Assembly: GCA_023392395.1 (NCBI GenBank) | Contig: JAEVZE010000034.1 | Span: 1 to 10,345, forward strand | DNA from: Bacillota bacterium | GTDB taxonomy: Bacteria > Bacillota > Clostridia > Christensenellales > Aristaeellaceae | Direction: 5' to 3' | DNA: 10,345 bases | Notes under the pieces: generated by a model | The model's input: the letters and a program-made list of their open reading frames with translations, nothing else | Databases searched by the model: none | Told to the model about the DNA's origin: nothing | Part shown: piece by piece, positions 1 through 6,595 of the stretch | Layout: every line of letters starts with the position of its first letter | Position numbering within the stretch: the stretch's first letter is position 1 | Made by a program: the position numbers and the translations under genes

Positions 1-1
1 C

Positions 2-118
2 GCCGACATCAACGTGCGCATGATCGACCAGGGTTCCAGCGAGCTCAACATCATCGTCGGAGTCGATATCGAAGAATTCGAGAAGGCCGTCCGCGCCATC
101 TACAATGAATTCGTCTGA
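2..118 (+). CDS. Aspartate kinase, C-terminal end (partial)
   Basis: This is the last 38 codons of a gene that begins outside the window, ending in TGA at 116-118. The translation contains INVRMIDQGSSELNII followed by an E-rich helix ending in IYNEFV. That matches the final ACT-domain segment of aspartokinases, where the 'N-x-R-M-I-x-Q-G-x-S-E-x-N-I' stretch forms part of the regulatory amino-acid-binding interface. The family phosphorylates aspartate as the first step towards lysine, threonine, methionine and diaminopimelate, and the ACT domains give feedback inhibition. The catalytic domain is not visible, so which isoenzyme it is cannot be said. No hairpin with a U-tract follows within the next 130 bases. 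Confidence 0.82.
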   Translation, partial: ADINVRMIDQGSSELNIIVGVDIEEFEKAVRAIYNEFV

Positions 119-185
119 TTTCGAGCGGTTTCATTACCATATTTCGCGTATTTTATGAAGATTACGTGAATTCACAACCTCCGTC

Positions 186-214
186 TTGTGGATATTACAT
201 GATCCCGCTATCAT
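186..214 (+). promoter_or_regulatory. Possible sigma-A promoter for the flavodoxin-mnmA pair
   Basis: A TTGTGG box (186-191) and a TATCAT box (209-214) are separated by 17 bases. The -10 box matches consensus at 5 of 6 positions, the -35 box only at 3 of 6. It lies about 40 bases upstream of the start at 253 and is the best candidate between the aspartokinase and the next gene. A 10-base perfect palindrome (GTGAATTCAC, 166-175) lies just upstream; its role, if any, is unknown. Confidence 0.35.
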
Positions 215-252
215 GAGGCCGGATTGGTCTTTCGGATAGCGGGGTGTAAACG

Positions 253-675
253 ATGCGGTGCAAGGTCTACTACATGAGCCAGCGCGGGTCGGTCGAGGCG
301 GTGGCCGAGGCGATTGCCGGCGCGGCGCTCTGCCAGCCGGAGCCACTGCTGCCGGCGTACATGCCCGAAAACGTGGACCTGATGTTTCTGGGCTGCGAGG
401 GCGCTTGGGCCGACAAGGTGACCTTGACGTTCATCGAGTCGCTGGGTCCCGCCCGCGTAAAAAGAGCCGCGCTGTTCCAATGCGCCCGGACAAAGGGCGA
501 TGCGATGTCGCAGATGCGCGCGGCGCTGGAAGCCCGCGGCGTGACGGTGCTGGAGAAGACCGCTTATTTCCCGCTCCGCAATCTGTTTGGCCGCGGCGGC
601 CCCAAGGCCGCCCATCTGGAGGCGGCGCGCGCTTTTGCCCGTGCTTGCCTTGAATCCTTCGAAAATCGAACGTAG
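253..675 (+). CDS. Flavodoxin-like protein
   Basis: 140 residues, the usual size for a single flavodoxin-fold domain. The N-terminus has a beta strand then a loop and helix, VYYMSQRGSVEAVAEAIA (residues 5-22). This resembles the FMN phosphate-binding loop of flavodoxins (S/T-x-T-G-N-T-x-x-x-A), though R and S replace the usual T and N, so FMN binding is likely but not certain. A second strand with a small-residue turn follows (VDLMFLGCEGAW, about 41-52). The C-terminal part, with a G-rich turn and a helix starting around KAAHLEAARAFA, fits the last helix of the fold. The role would be electron transfer or redox sensing in the cytoplasm. The start ATG follows a weak G-rich ribosome binding site. 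The stop is 12 bases before mnmA, so the two genes are probably cotranscribed. The specific partner cannot be named. Confidence 0.72.
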   Translation: MRCKVYYMSQRGSVEAVAEAIAGAALCQPEPLLPAYMPENVDLMFLGCEGAWADKVTLTFIESLGPARVKRAALFQCARTKGDAMSQMRAALEARGVTVLEKTAYFPLRNLFGRGGPKAAHLEAARAFARACLESFENRT

Positions 676-687
676 CCGGGAGGCCGT

Positions 688-1749
688 ATGCGCATTGTCG
701 TAGGCATGTCGGGGGGCGTCGATTCCTCCGTGGCGGCGCTCCTGTTAAAGCGCGCGGGTCACGAGGTGATCGGCGTGTTTATGAACAACTGGGCCGAGCA
801 GGACGACATGGGCGTCTGCACCGCGGAAAAGGACTGGGCGGACGTGCGCGCCGTCTGCGACAAAATCGACATTCCCTATTACGCCGTCAATTTTCAAAAG
901 GAATACATGGACCGGGTCTTCGCCCACTTCCTGGACGAATATCGCAAGGGCCGCACGCCCAACCCGGACGTACTGTGCAACCGGGAGATCAAGTTCAGCG
1001 CGTTGAAAGACTTTTCGGACAAGCTGGGCGCGGACAAGCTGGCCACCGGCCACTTCGCCAAAACCGACGCGCTGGACGGCCGCGCGCGCCTGATGATGAG
1101 CTGCGACCCGGACAAGGATCAGACGTACTTCCTCTATATGCTGAATCAGGCGCAGCTGTCAAAGGCGATGTTCCCCGTGGGCGGCATGGCCAAGGCCGAA
1201 ATCCGGGAAATCGCCCGGGAGGCGGGCCTCAATACCTCGGAAAAGAAGGATTCCACCGGCATCTGCTTCATCGGCGAGCGCAATTTCAAACAGTTCCTGA
1301 TGAACTACCTGCCCGCGCAGCCCGGTGAGATCCGGACCGTGGACGGAAAAATCGTGGGCCGTCACGAGGGGCTGATGTACTACACCCCCGGCCAGCGCCG
1401 CGGCCTGGGCGTGGGCGGCGAGGGCGGACGCTGGTACGTGGTGGAAAAGGATTTGCAGCGCAACGTGCTGGTGGTGGATCAGCGCGCGGATTCCCCGTTG
1501 CTGTTCTCCAGCGAGTCAACCCTGGAGGACGCGACCTGGATCGCGGGCGTTCCCCCGGTCGCGCCGGGTGCGTGGCTTCCTGTCAAAGCCCGGCTGCGCC
1601 ACCGCCAGCCTCTCCAGGATGCCCGCATCCAAGTCGACGGAACCAGCATTTCCGCCCAGTTCGACCGACCCCAGCGCGCCGTCACCCCCGGCCAGTCCAC
1701 CGTCTTCTACCTGGAAAACGAGTGCCTGGGCGGCGGGATCGTGCGATAG
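688..1749 (+). CDS. mnmA: tRNA-specific 2-thiouridylase MnmA
   Basis: 353 residues, full length for the family. MnmA adenylates U34 of the tRNAs for Lys, Glu and Gln and inserts sulfur to give 2-thiouridine, which secures decoding of purine-ending codons. The PP-loop ATP motif SGGVDSS is at residues 8-14. The two family cysteines are present: Cys97 in NPDVLCNREIKF and Cys193 in DSTGICFIGERNF, which form the catalytic disulfide or persulfide pair. The motif TPGQRRGLGVGG (233-244) and the C-terminal beta domain ending in FYLENECLGGGIVR are also typical. A GGGAGG ribosome binding site lies just before the ATG. The gene follows the flavodoxin-like gene by 12 bases and ends in TAG, after which the repeat-rich gap begins. 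No oddities or missing residues. Confidence 0.96.
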   Translation: MRIVVGMSGGVDSSVAALLLKRAGHEVIGVFMNNWAEQDDMGVCTAEKDWADVRAVCDKIDIPYYAVNFQKEYMDRVFAHFLDEYRKGRTPNPDVLCNREIKFSALKDFSDKLGADKLATGHFAKTDALDGRARLMMSCDPDKDQTYFLYMLNQAQLSKAMFPVGGMAKAEIREIAREAGLNTSEKKDSTGICFIGERNFKQFLMNYLPAQPGEIRTVDGKIVGRHEGLMYYTPGQRRGLGVGGEGGRWYVVEKDLQRNVLVVDQRADSPLLFSSESTLEDATWIAGVPPVAPGAWLPVKARLRHRQPLQDARIQVDGTSISAQFDRPQRAVTPGQSTVFYLENECLGGGIVR

Positions 1750-1765
1750 AGAGACGGGGGAACCC

Positions 1766-1826
1766 CGGGGCTCTGCCCCGAACCCCGCAAGGGGCATGAT
1801 GCCCCTTGACCCCGCGCAAAAAGATA
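1766..1826 (+). repeat. GC-rich palindromic repeat, family II, copy 1
   Basis: The element consists of two hairpins. The first has CGGGGC pairing with GCCCCG across a TCT loop (1766-1780). The second has CAAGGGGC pairing with GCCCCTTG (1788-1808). After it comes CCCCGCGCAAAAAGATA. A reverse-complement relative with the same order of parts is at 10228-10289. The second stem differs in sequence between the copies but stays paired. It starts 16 bases after the mnmA stop. G-rich elements of this general look are common as dispersed intergenic repeats in gut Clostridia, which is recall rather than a search result. The rest of the gap up to 1903 shows no gene or clear signal. Confidence 0.7.
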
Positions 1827-1903
1827 TAATGATAAAAAATGTGGCTACGGTTCCTGCCCCATGGGGGTCCGGATAAGCACTCAACCCCGTCGCACCTTCC
1901 AAT

Positions 1904-2069
1904 CGTTCCCGGCGACCCGCGCGCCGGGAACGTGTTTTTTGATACCAGTGCGCACACTGGTATCGAAAACAATTCCGCTCGTCAGTGAGCCGCCCGGGAA
2001 TTCCTCAGAATTTCAGGCTCACGCAGTTTTCTTCCTTTGCGTTGAAAAACCACCGTGGTTTTTCAACGC
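1904..2069 (+). repeat. Structured intergenic element, family I, copy A
   Basis: Parts in order are as follows. Hairpin 1 (1904-1932) has an 11-pair stem and a 7-base loop ACCCGCG. Hairpin 2 (about 1936-1969) has GATACCAGTG paired with its complement around the loop CGCA, extended by a T/A tract. The central double stem has an outer helix GTGAGCC/GGCTCAC (1985-1991 with 2016-2022) and an inner helix GGAATTC/GAATTTC (1997-2003 with 2008-2014) around CTCA. Hairpin 3 (2039-2069) has a 15-pair perfect palindromic arm. The same layout occurs at 4157-4321, and inverted at 6265-6429 and 8861-9022. About 25 bases of weaker similarity extend upstream (CACCTTCCAAT). It carries no open reading frame of its own. 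I do not recognise the family. Confidence 0.88.
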
Positions 2070-2097
2070 GGCGGATTTCATCCGCCATAATTTTTTT
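2070..2097 (+). terminator. Intrinsic terminator directly after element A
   Basis: GGCGGAT (2070-2076) pairs with ATCCGCC (2080-2086) around a TTC loop, followed by ATAATTTTTTT. It abuts the last base of hairpin 3 of element A. It would end transcription coming from the flavodoxin-mnmA operon and insulate the LCP promoter 13 bases downstream. Confidence 0.8.
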
Positions 2098-2109
2098 ACG
2101 CTTTCTGAT

Positions 2110-2138
2110 TTGCATTTTATGATACAATACGTTATAAT
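2110..2138 (+). promoter_or_regulatory. Sigma-A promoter of the LCP gene
   Basis: TTGCAT (2110-2115) and a perfect TATAAT (2133-2138) are spaced by exactly 17 bases. Transcription would start near 2145, leaving an untranslated leader of roughly 108 bases before the GTG at 2253. A second weaker -10-like TACAAT overlaps inside the spacer (2123-2128). Confidence 0.8.
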
Positions 2139-2147
2139 CAGGTACGC

Positions 2148-2187
2148 TGGCGCAGTGCACCACTCGATGTGGTGTGATTTCGCGCCA
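2148..2187 (+). promoter_or_regulatory. Nested hairpin at the start of the LCP transcript
   Basis: An outer pair TGGCGC (2148-2153) with GCGCCA (2182-2187) encloses an inner stem CACCAC (2158-2163) with GTGGTG (2169-2174) around TCGAT. It begins within a few bases of the expected transcription start and has no U-tract, so it is not a terminator. It could be a 5' stabiliser or an operator dyad. The function is unknown. Confidence 0.5.
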
Positions 2188-2252
2188 TATCGTTTATCGT
2201 GAAGAACCGGCTGGCGTAGGATGAATCAACCGCATAGCGAGGAGCTGTTTCC

Positions 2253-3428
2253 GTGAGCAACAGGGGTTACTCTTCCAACAACAGGCGCAAGCCGAAAAAG
2301 CGCATCACCGGTCGCTTTTACGCATTCCTGACGGTCATCGTGGTTCTGGTCGTCATGTTCGCCGTATTTCTGTCCCAGCGCGGCGGCCCGAGCGTGGTGA
2401 CGACCAACCCGTCGCAGCCGACGCCCGCCCCCGCTGCCTCCGTGGCCGCCTCCGACGGTGAATGGACCGAAGCGGACGCTGCGACCCCCGAGCCCGGAAC
2501 CACCGCCGGCTCCATGAGCATTGACGAATTGATCGACAGCGATCCCGACCTCGCGCCGCTGGAAGGCGACCAAAAGGTCCAGGTAAGTGACCTGTCCATC
2601 ACCGAAGGCTTGCCCGCGGAGTGGCACAACATTCTGCTGCTCGGCTCCGACACCCGCAACATCAAAAAGGTGTCCCGCACGGATACCATCATCATCGCCT
2701 CCATCAACACCAACGACGGGCGCATCAAGCTGATCTCCATCATGCGTGACACCATCGTGCCCATCCCCGGCCACGGCGACAAGAAGATCAACTCCGCCAG
2801 CTACTACGGCGGGCCTGAGCTGACCATGAAAGTGGTCAACGAGTGCTTCAAGATGAACATCTCCGAGTACGTGCTGGTCAACTTCAGCGGCTTCCGGGAG
2901 ATCGTGGACACCTTGGGTGGCATCAAGCTGGACGTCACCAAGCAGGAAATGGAACAGATCAATGGAAGCATCAAGGAACAGGCGCGCATCCTGAAGCTGA
3001 GCAAGGAAAAGTGGCTGGCCGGCGATTACAACTTGAAGGAATCCGGCGCCGACATACAGCTGGACGGCCTGCAAGCGCTGGCCTATGCCCGCATCCGTCA
3101 CATCGACAGCGACTACCGGCGCACCGAGCGCCAGCGCATGGTCATCGACGCCGCCATCCAGAAATTCCGCGGCTCCGTGTCCATCACGCAGATGATGCAG
3201 CTGGCCACCTCCGTGTGGGACTACATTAAGACCAACGTGAGCCTGCCCAGCGCCGTCGCCCTGGCCCAGACGGTCCTAAAGAGCGGCATCGGCAAGGTGA
3301 CCACCGGCCTCATGCCCATCACCGACACCTACAAGAGCGATAACCGTAGCGCCAACGGCTCCGCGCTCTACGATACGGACTTCGCCGCCAACGCAGCCCG
3401 GTTGTACAAGTTCATCTACGAGGAGTAA
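2253..3428 (+). CDS. LytR-CpsA-Psr (LCP) family cell-wall polymer ligase
   Basis: 391 residues. LCP proteins transfer undecaprenyl-pyrophosphate-linked glycopolymers, such as wall teichoic acids or capsule, onto peptidoglycan outside the membrane. A basic N-terminus (KPKKR) precedes one membrane segment (residues 22-41). A Pro/Ala/Ser/Glu-rich linker (about 46-105) is followed by the LCP domain (about 125-307). Signature residues are visible: NILLLGSDTR, SRTDTI (141-146), SIMRDT (162-167), the INSASYYGG segment and the C-terminal LAYARIRHIDSDYRRTERQR with its arginines. The domain order gives an extracellular catalytic part anchored by one helix. The GTG start is chosen because AGGAG (2240-2244) is 8 bases upstream and the membrane segment follows directly. 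It has its own promoter and an intrinsic terminator, so it appears monocistronic. Which polymer it attaches cannot be told. Confidence 0.93.
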   Translation: MSNRGYSSNNRRKPKKRITGRFYAFLTVIVVLVVMFAVFLSQRGGPSVVTTNPSQPTPAPAASVAASDGEWTEADAATPEPGTTAGSMSIDELIDSDPDLAPLEGDQKVQVSDLSITEGLPAEWHNILLLGSDTRNIKKVSRTDTIIIASINTNDGRIKLISIMRDTIVPIPGHGDKKINSASYYGGPELTMKVVNECFKMNISEYVLVNFSGFREIVDTLGGIKLDVTKQEMEQINGSIKEQARILKLSKEKWLAGDYNLKESGADIQLDGLQALAYARIRHIDSDYRRTERQRMVIDAAIQKFRGSVSITQMMQLATSVWDYIKTNVSLPSAVALAQTVLKSGIGKVTTGLMPITDTYKSDNRSANGSALYDTDFAANAARLYKFIYEE

Positions 3429-3443
3429 CGACGCCTGAAAATC

Positions 3444-3472
3444 TGGCCGGTCCGCAAGGGTCGGCCATTTTT
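3444..3472 (+). terminator. Intrinsic terminator after the LCP gene
   Basis: TGGCCGGTCC pairs with GGGTCGGCCA around a GCAA tetraloop (GNRA type), followed by TTTTT (3468-3472). Two of the ten pairs are G-T wobbles. The U-tract ends 4 bases before the GGAGG ribosome binding site of the next gene, so read-through would be needed unless that gene has a promoter I cannot see. Confidence 0.85.
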
Positions 3473-3487
3473 GAACGGAGGAATTGC

Positions 3488-4057
3488 ATGCGCACCTTTG
3501 AGCGCGCGCGCCCCCAGGACGCGGAAACGATCGCCCGGCTGTTCGAGGAAGCCAAACGCGTTGGCAAGCAGAGCGGCGCCACCGATTGGGACGAGTCCTA
3601 CCCGACCCGGGAGTACATCGACGAGGACATCGCCAGAGGCGAACTGTGGGCGCTGACCGAGGATGGACGGCTGATCGCCGCGATTTCCCTACTCGAAGAA
3701 GACTTTGAAAACGGTCTGGACGCGGGCTGGACCGACGTGCCCAGCTGCGTTCTGGCGCGGCTGTGCGTCGATCCGCTTTATCAGGGCCGGGGCATCGGCG
3801 CGGAGATGATGCGGCGCGTCACAAAGGAAGCCGCCCGGTTCGGGTTTCACGCCACGCGCCACCTGGCGTCGGTAAACAACCCCGCCGCGCTGCACCTGTA
3901 CCGCAAGCTCGGCTACCGCGAACTTCGCCAGGTGCGTTTCTTCGGCAGCGACTTCATCGCCTTCGAGCTGCTGATTCCGGAGGATATGAGGGAGGCAGAG
4001 AGCCGCCAGGGGGCGGCGCTCCTTGGAACCCTGCCGGAGCAGATCGAAGAGGGCTGA
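3488..4057 (+). CDS. GNAT-family N-acetyltransferase
   Basis: 189 residues. GNAT enzymes move an acetyl group from acetyl-CoA to an amine. The acetyl-CoA-binding motif A is clear: LARLCVDPLYQGRGIG (89-104), with QGRGIG as the pyrophosphate loop, followed by its helix. Motif B is SVNNPAALHLYRKLGY (128-143). The N-terminal strand (MRTFERARPQDAETIARLF) is standard. The last 25 residues, rich in Glu, extend past the fold. The substrate is unknown; the W-containing segment at 34-54 is the likely acceptor-site region. GGAGG (3477-3481) is 6 bases before the ATG. It follows the LCP gene by 59 bases but is separated from it by a terminator. Family I element B follows the stop. Confidence 0.88.
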   Translation: MRTFERARPQDAETIARLFEEAKRVGKQSGATDWDESYPTREYIDEDIARGELWALTEDGRLIAAISLLEEDFENGLDAGWTDVPSCVLARLCVDPLYQGRGIGAEMMRRVTKEAARFGFHATRHLASVNNPAALHLYRKLGYRELRQVRFFGSDFIAFELLIPEDMREAESRQGAALLGTLPEQIEEG

Positions 4058-4094
4058 GGGTATAATCCAAAGGTGAGATTTATCGGCGGCTTGC

Positions 4095-4122
4095 GCCCGG
4101 AGGGAAGCATCCCCTTCGGGCG
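4095..4122 (+). repeat. Direct repeat, left copy (hairpin-forming)
   Basis: A 28-base unit, GCCCGGAGGG then AAGCATC then CCCTTCGGGC plus G. It matches 4325-4352 at 27 of 28 positions (C at 4111 versus T at 4341). Each unit folds on itself as GCCCGGAGGG/CCCTTCGGGC with one G-T wobble. The two units bracket family I element B. Confidence 0.8.
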
Positions 4123-4133
4123 TCAGACCATCC

Positions 4134-4152
4134 ACAAAGTCCCGAAGGGAAT
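4134..4152 (+). repeat. Left arm of an inverted repeat enclosing element B
   Basis: ACAAAG-T-CCCGAAGGGAAT is the reverse complement of 4339-4358 apart from one substitution/indel (T here, CG there). The arms lie 186 bases apart and could form a closing stem around the whole of element B. The right arm overlaps the right direct repeat. No equivalent arms are seen around copies A, C or D. Confidence 0.65.
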
Positions 4153-4156
4153 CCAT

Positions 4157-4321
4157 CATTTCCGGCGACCTGTGCGCCGGAAATGCGTTTGTTCTCCCAG
4201 TACGCACATTGGGAGAACAAACAATTCCATCTGTCAGTGCGCCGCCCGGAAATCCGTGAGGATTTCAGGCGCACGCAGTTTTCCCTTTCGCGTCAAAAAA
4301 ACCGTGAGGGTTTTTTGACGC
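4157..4321 (+). repeat. Structured intergenic element, family I, copy B
   Basis: It has the same orientation and parts as copy A. Hairpin 1 is at 4157-4185 with an 11-pair stem and loop ACCTGTG. Hairpin 2 is at 4187-4222 with 13 perfect outer pairs and apical loop CGCA. The outer central stem is GTGCGCC/GGCGCAC (4237-4243 with 4268-4274). The inner stem is GAAATCC/GGATTTC (4249-4255 with 4260-4266) around GTGA. Hairpin 3 is at 4290-4321, with GCGTCAAAAAA paired to TTTTTTGACGC. Compared with copy A, hairpin 1, hairpin 2, the outer central stem and hairpin 3 all differ at positions that change on both sides together. It ends 120 bases before the asparagine synthetase start. The remaining 4353-4441 stretch shows no convincing promoter or T-box. 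Confidence 0.88.
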
Positions 4322-4324
4322 CCT

Positions 4325-4352
4325 GCCCGGAGGGAAGCATTCCCTTCGGGCG
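4325..4352 (+). repeat. Direct repeat, right copy (hairpin-forming)
   Basis: 27 of 28 bases are identical to 4095-4122, exactly 230 bases downstream. It starts 3 bases after hairpin 3 of element B, and its 3' half doubles as part of the right arm (4339-4358) of the inverted repeat described at 4134-4152. Confidence 0.8.
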
Positions 4353-4441
4353 CTTTGTTTGCATGCATATTGTCAAACGTCCGCACACAGCCTACGGCTA
4401 AAGCATACTCTAGTACATGCGCGTTGCGGGGAGGCGGCACT

Positions 4442-6259
4442 ATGTGCGGAATTGCGGGGATCATCGGCCGGAGTGACGACGGCGCCTACGGGCCGATGCT
4501 GGAGACGATGGAAAGGCGCGGGCCCGATCAGGAGGGGTTGTGGCTGGGCGCGGGGGCGGCGCTGTTACACCGGCGGCTGTCGGTGGTGGACCTTGAAAAC
4601 GGGCGGCAGCCAATGGCGCTGGACTGGGCGGGCGAAACTTACATCCTGGTCTACAACGGCGAACTGTACAACACGGATGAATTGCGCAGAGAACTGGAGG
4701 CGCTTGGCCACGCTTTTACCAGCCACTCGGACACGGAGGTACTCCTGCACGCCTACGCCCAGTGGGGCGGGGCCTGCGTCGAGCGCTTCAACGGCATTTT
4801 CGCCTTTGGCGTATACGAAACGCGAGCCGGGCGGTTATTTCTGGCCCGGGACCGCATCGGCGTCAAGCCGCTTTTTTATGCGCGCTCAGGCGAGGCATTC
4901 CTGTTCTCCTCGGAGCTCAAGACCATTCTGACCTACCCGGGCGTGGAGGCGAGGCTCGCACCCGTTGGCGTGTGCGAGGTGATGCTGTTAGGCCCCGGCC
5001 GCACGCCCGGCTGCGGCGTGTTCGAAGGGATCTTGGAAGTGCGGCCAGGCTGGCGGGGGTATTACGAGGATGGGAAGCTGTCGCTTGAGCCCTACTGGAA
5101 GCTGATCGACCGCGTGCACGGGGACGACCTTGAGGCGACCATCCGCACCGTGCGGGAACTGGTGACCGACGCCATCCGGCGGCAGCTGGTGTCCGACGTG
5201 CCGGTGGGGTGCTTTCTGTCCGGCGGACTGGATTCCAGCATCCTGTCGGCGGTGGCGGCGGAGTATCTCCGGGAAAGGGGCGAGACGCTTGACACCTTCT
5301 CGGTCACCTACAAAGACAACGACCGGTACTTCCGCGCGTCGAAATTCCAGCCCAACAGCGACGACGAGTACATCGGCCTGATGACCCAGGCGCTGGGCAG
5401 CCGCCACCACCGGGTCGAGCTGGACACCGAGGAGCTGGCCGACGCGCTGTACGACGCCGTGGACGCGCGGGACCTGCCCGGCATGGCCGACGTGGACAGT
5501 TCGCTTCTCCTGTTCTGCAAAAAGGTGCGGCAGGACATCACGGTGGCGCTCTCCGGCGAGTGCGCCGACGAGATCTTCGGCGGCTACCCCTGGTACCGGG
5601 ACCCGGACATCCGCGCCCGGAACGGCTTCCCCTGGGCGCAATCCACGGCGCTCCGGGCGTCGCTGCTCCAGCCGAACGCGCTGGGCAGCCGCGACCCGTT
5701 CCAGTACGTGGACGAACGCTACCGCGCGACGCTCCTGGAAACCGACATCCTGCCCCAAACCGACGCGGGCGAAAAGCGCATGCGGGAGATGACGCGGCTC
5801 AACTTCGATTGGTTCATGCAGACGCTGCTGGCCCGCAAGGACCGGATGGGCATGTATTCAGGCCTGGAGGTGCGCGTGCCCTTCTGCGACCACCGGATCG
5901 CCGAGTACCTGTACGCGACACCCTGGCCGGTGAAGGAGCTGGGCGGCTACGAGAAGGGGCTTCTGCGGCGGGCCATGGCCGATTATCTGCCGGAAAAGGT
6001 GCTGATGCGCAAGAAGAGCCCCTACCCCAAGACCCACAACCCGGCCTACGCGGCCCTCGTCAAGGACCGTCTCCGGGATCTTCTGGCCAGCCCCAGCGCG
6101 CCGATCTGGACCATCGTCAAGCCCAAGGAGGCCGCGCGCCTTCTCGATCAGGAGCCCGCGCAGAACTGGTACGGGCAGCTCATGACCGGACCGCAGACCA
6201 TCGCGTACCTTTTGCAGGTGGATTACTGGCTGCGCAGGTATCACATCAGGATCCTCTAA
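4442..6259 (+). CDS. asnB: Asparagine synthetase (glutamine-hydrolysing)
   Basis: 605 residues. The enzyme makes asparagine from aspartate, ATP and glutamine. The start at 4442 is chosen because it yields MCGIAGIIG: Cys2 becomes the N-terminal nucleophile of the class II glutaminase after Met removal, and a GGGGAGG site lies just upstream. An in-frame extension to 4355 would bury that cysteine. The glutaminase domain spans about 2-200, with RRGPD (25-29), YNGELYN (71-77) and SDTEVLLHAY (96-105). The synthetase domain carries the PP-loop SGGLDSS (260-266) and SGECADEIFGGYPWY (371-385). The insert containing KDNDRYFRASKFQPNSDDEY (291-310) is typical of the Bacillota enzyme. A related use, amidating sugar acids in polysaccharide clusters, cannot be excluded but is less likely. 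Family I element C begins 5 bases after the stop. Confidence 0.93.
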   Translation: MCGIAGIIGRSDDGAYGPMLETMERRGPDQEGLWLGAGAALLHRRLSVVDLENGRQPMALDWAGETYILVYNGELYNTDELRRELEALGHAFTSHSDTEVLLHAYAQWGGACVERFNGIFAFGVYETRAGRLFLARDRIGVKPLFYARSGEAFLFSSELKTILTYPGVEARLAPVGVCEVMLLGPGRTPGCGVFEGILEVRPGWRGYYEDGKLSLEPYWKLIDRVHGDDLEATIRTVRELVTDAIRRQLVSDVPVGCFLSGGLDSSILSAVAAEYLRERGETLDTFSVTYKDNDRYFRASKFQPNSDDEYIGLMTQALGSRHHRVELDTEELADALYDAVDARDLPGMADVDSSLLLFCKKVRQDITVALSGECADEIFGGYPWYRDPDIRARNGFPWAQSTALRASLLQPNALGSRDPFQYVDERYRATLLETDILPQTDAGEKRMREMTRLNFDWFMQTLLARKDRMGMYSGLEVRVPFCDHRIAEYLYATPWPVKELGGYEKGLLRRAMADYLPEKVLMRKKSPYPKTHNPAYAALVKDRLRDLLASPSAPIWTIVKPKEAARLLDQEPAQNWYGQLMTGPQTIAYLLQVDYWLRRYHIRIL

Positions 6260-6264
6260 AAAGT

Positions 6265-6429
6265 GCGTTGAAAAACCTCGAGGGTTTTTCAGCGCATAGG
6301 AAGAGAACTGCGTGAGCCTGAAATTCTGAGGAGTTTCCGGGCGGCTCCCTGCCTTGAGGGATTGTTTGCGCCACCAGTGTACGCACTGGTGGCGCAAACA
6401 CGTTCCCGCCGCACCGGTCGCCGGGAACG
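6265..6429 (-). repeat. Structured intergenic element, family I, copy C (inverted)
   Basis: Read on the + strand the parts come in reverse order. Hairpin 3 is at 6265-6295, GCGTTGAAAAACC with GGTTTTTCAGCGC. The central stem has outer arms at 6312-6318 with 6343-6349 (one mismatch) and inner arms at 6320-6326 with 6331-6337 (one G-T wobble). Hairpin 2 is at 6363-6400 with 17 perfect pairs around TACG. Hairpin 1 is at 6401-6429, with one C-C mismatch. Similarity to copy D continues to about 6452. It starts 5 bases after the asnB stop, so hairpin 3 lies where a terminator would, although no long U-tract follows. The stretch 6455-6540 holds a small GCCGCG/CGCGGC hairpin (6478-6498) and nothing else I can identify. 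Confidence 0.88.
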
Positions 6430-6540
6430 ATTGGAAGTAGACGGTGTATGTCAACCGCCAGGGTCAGCCGGCTTTTCGCCGCGTCTTCGTATCGCGGCAC
6501 CCGGGAAGTTATTTGATTTTCCTTTATCGTTAACTCCCCG

Positions 6541-6568
6541 TTGATAAATTGGGCGAATTTGTTATAAT
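6541..6568 (+). promoter_or_regulatory. Strong sigma-A promoter of the TupA-like gene
   Basis: TTGATA (6541-6546) and a perfect TATAAT (6563-6568) are separated by 16 bases. An extended -10 TGT lies immediately before the -10 box (6560-6562). Transcription would start near 6575, about 20 bases before the GTG start. Confidence 0.82.
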
Positions 6569-6595
6569 GGACACAAAGGTTGCGGGGGGATCGGC

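Noticed and set aside
1806..1830. Promoter TTGACC/TATAAT within and after family II copy 1
   Set aside because: The spacer is only 13 bases, too short for a sigma-A promoter, and no gene starts before the terminator at 2070.
1904..2069. CRISPR array or attC-type integron sites as an explanation of the family I elements
   Set aside because: Copies are about 2 kb apart in different gaps and both orientations, with no short spacers, no cas genes and no integron-integrase context.
2226..3101. Long minus-strand reading frame opposite the LCP gene
   Set aside because: It is a shadow of the GC-rich coding strand, with no ribosome binding site and a composition-driven sequence rich in Val, Asp and His. 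The same applies to the long minus-strand frames opposite asnB, the TupA-like gene and the PucR-family gene.
4061..4066. TATAAT just after the first acetyltransferase gene as a promoter
   Set aside because: No -35 box at 15-19 bases and no extended -10 TG; it may be chance.
4058..4441. T-box riboswitch ahead of asparagine synthetase
   Set aside because: The conserved T-box antiterminator core (AGGGTGGNACCGCG) is absent, and the structure present is the same element that precedes or follows unrelated genes.
6265..6295. Calling hairpin 3 of copy C a standard intrinsic terminator of asnB
   Set aside because: No U-tract follows the stem (ATAGGAAGAG), and the hairpin belongs to the larger repeated element; a terminator-like role remains only an inference.
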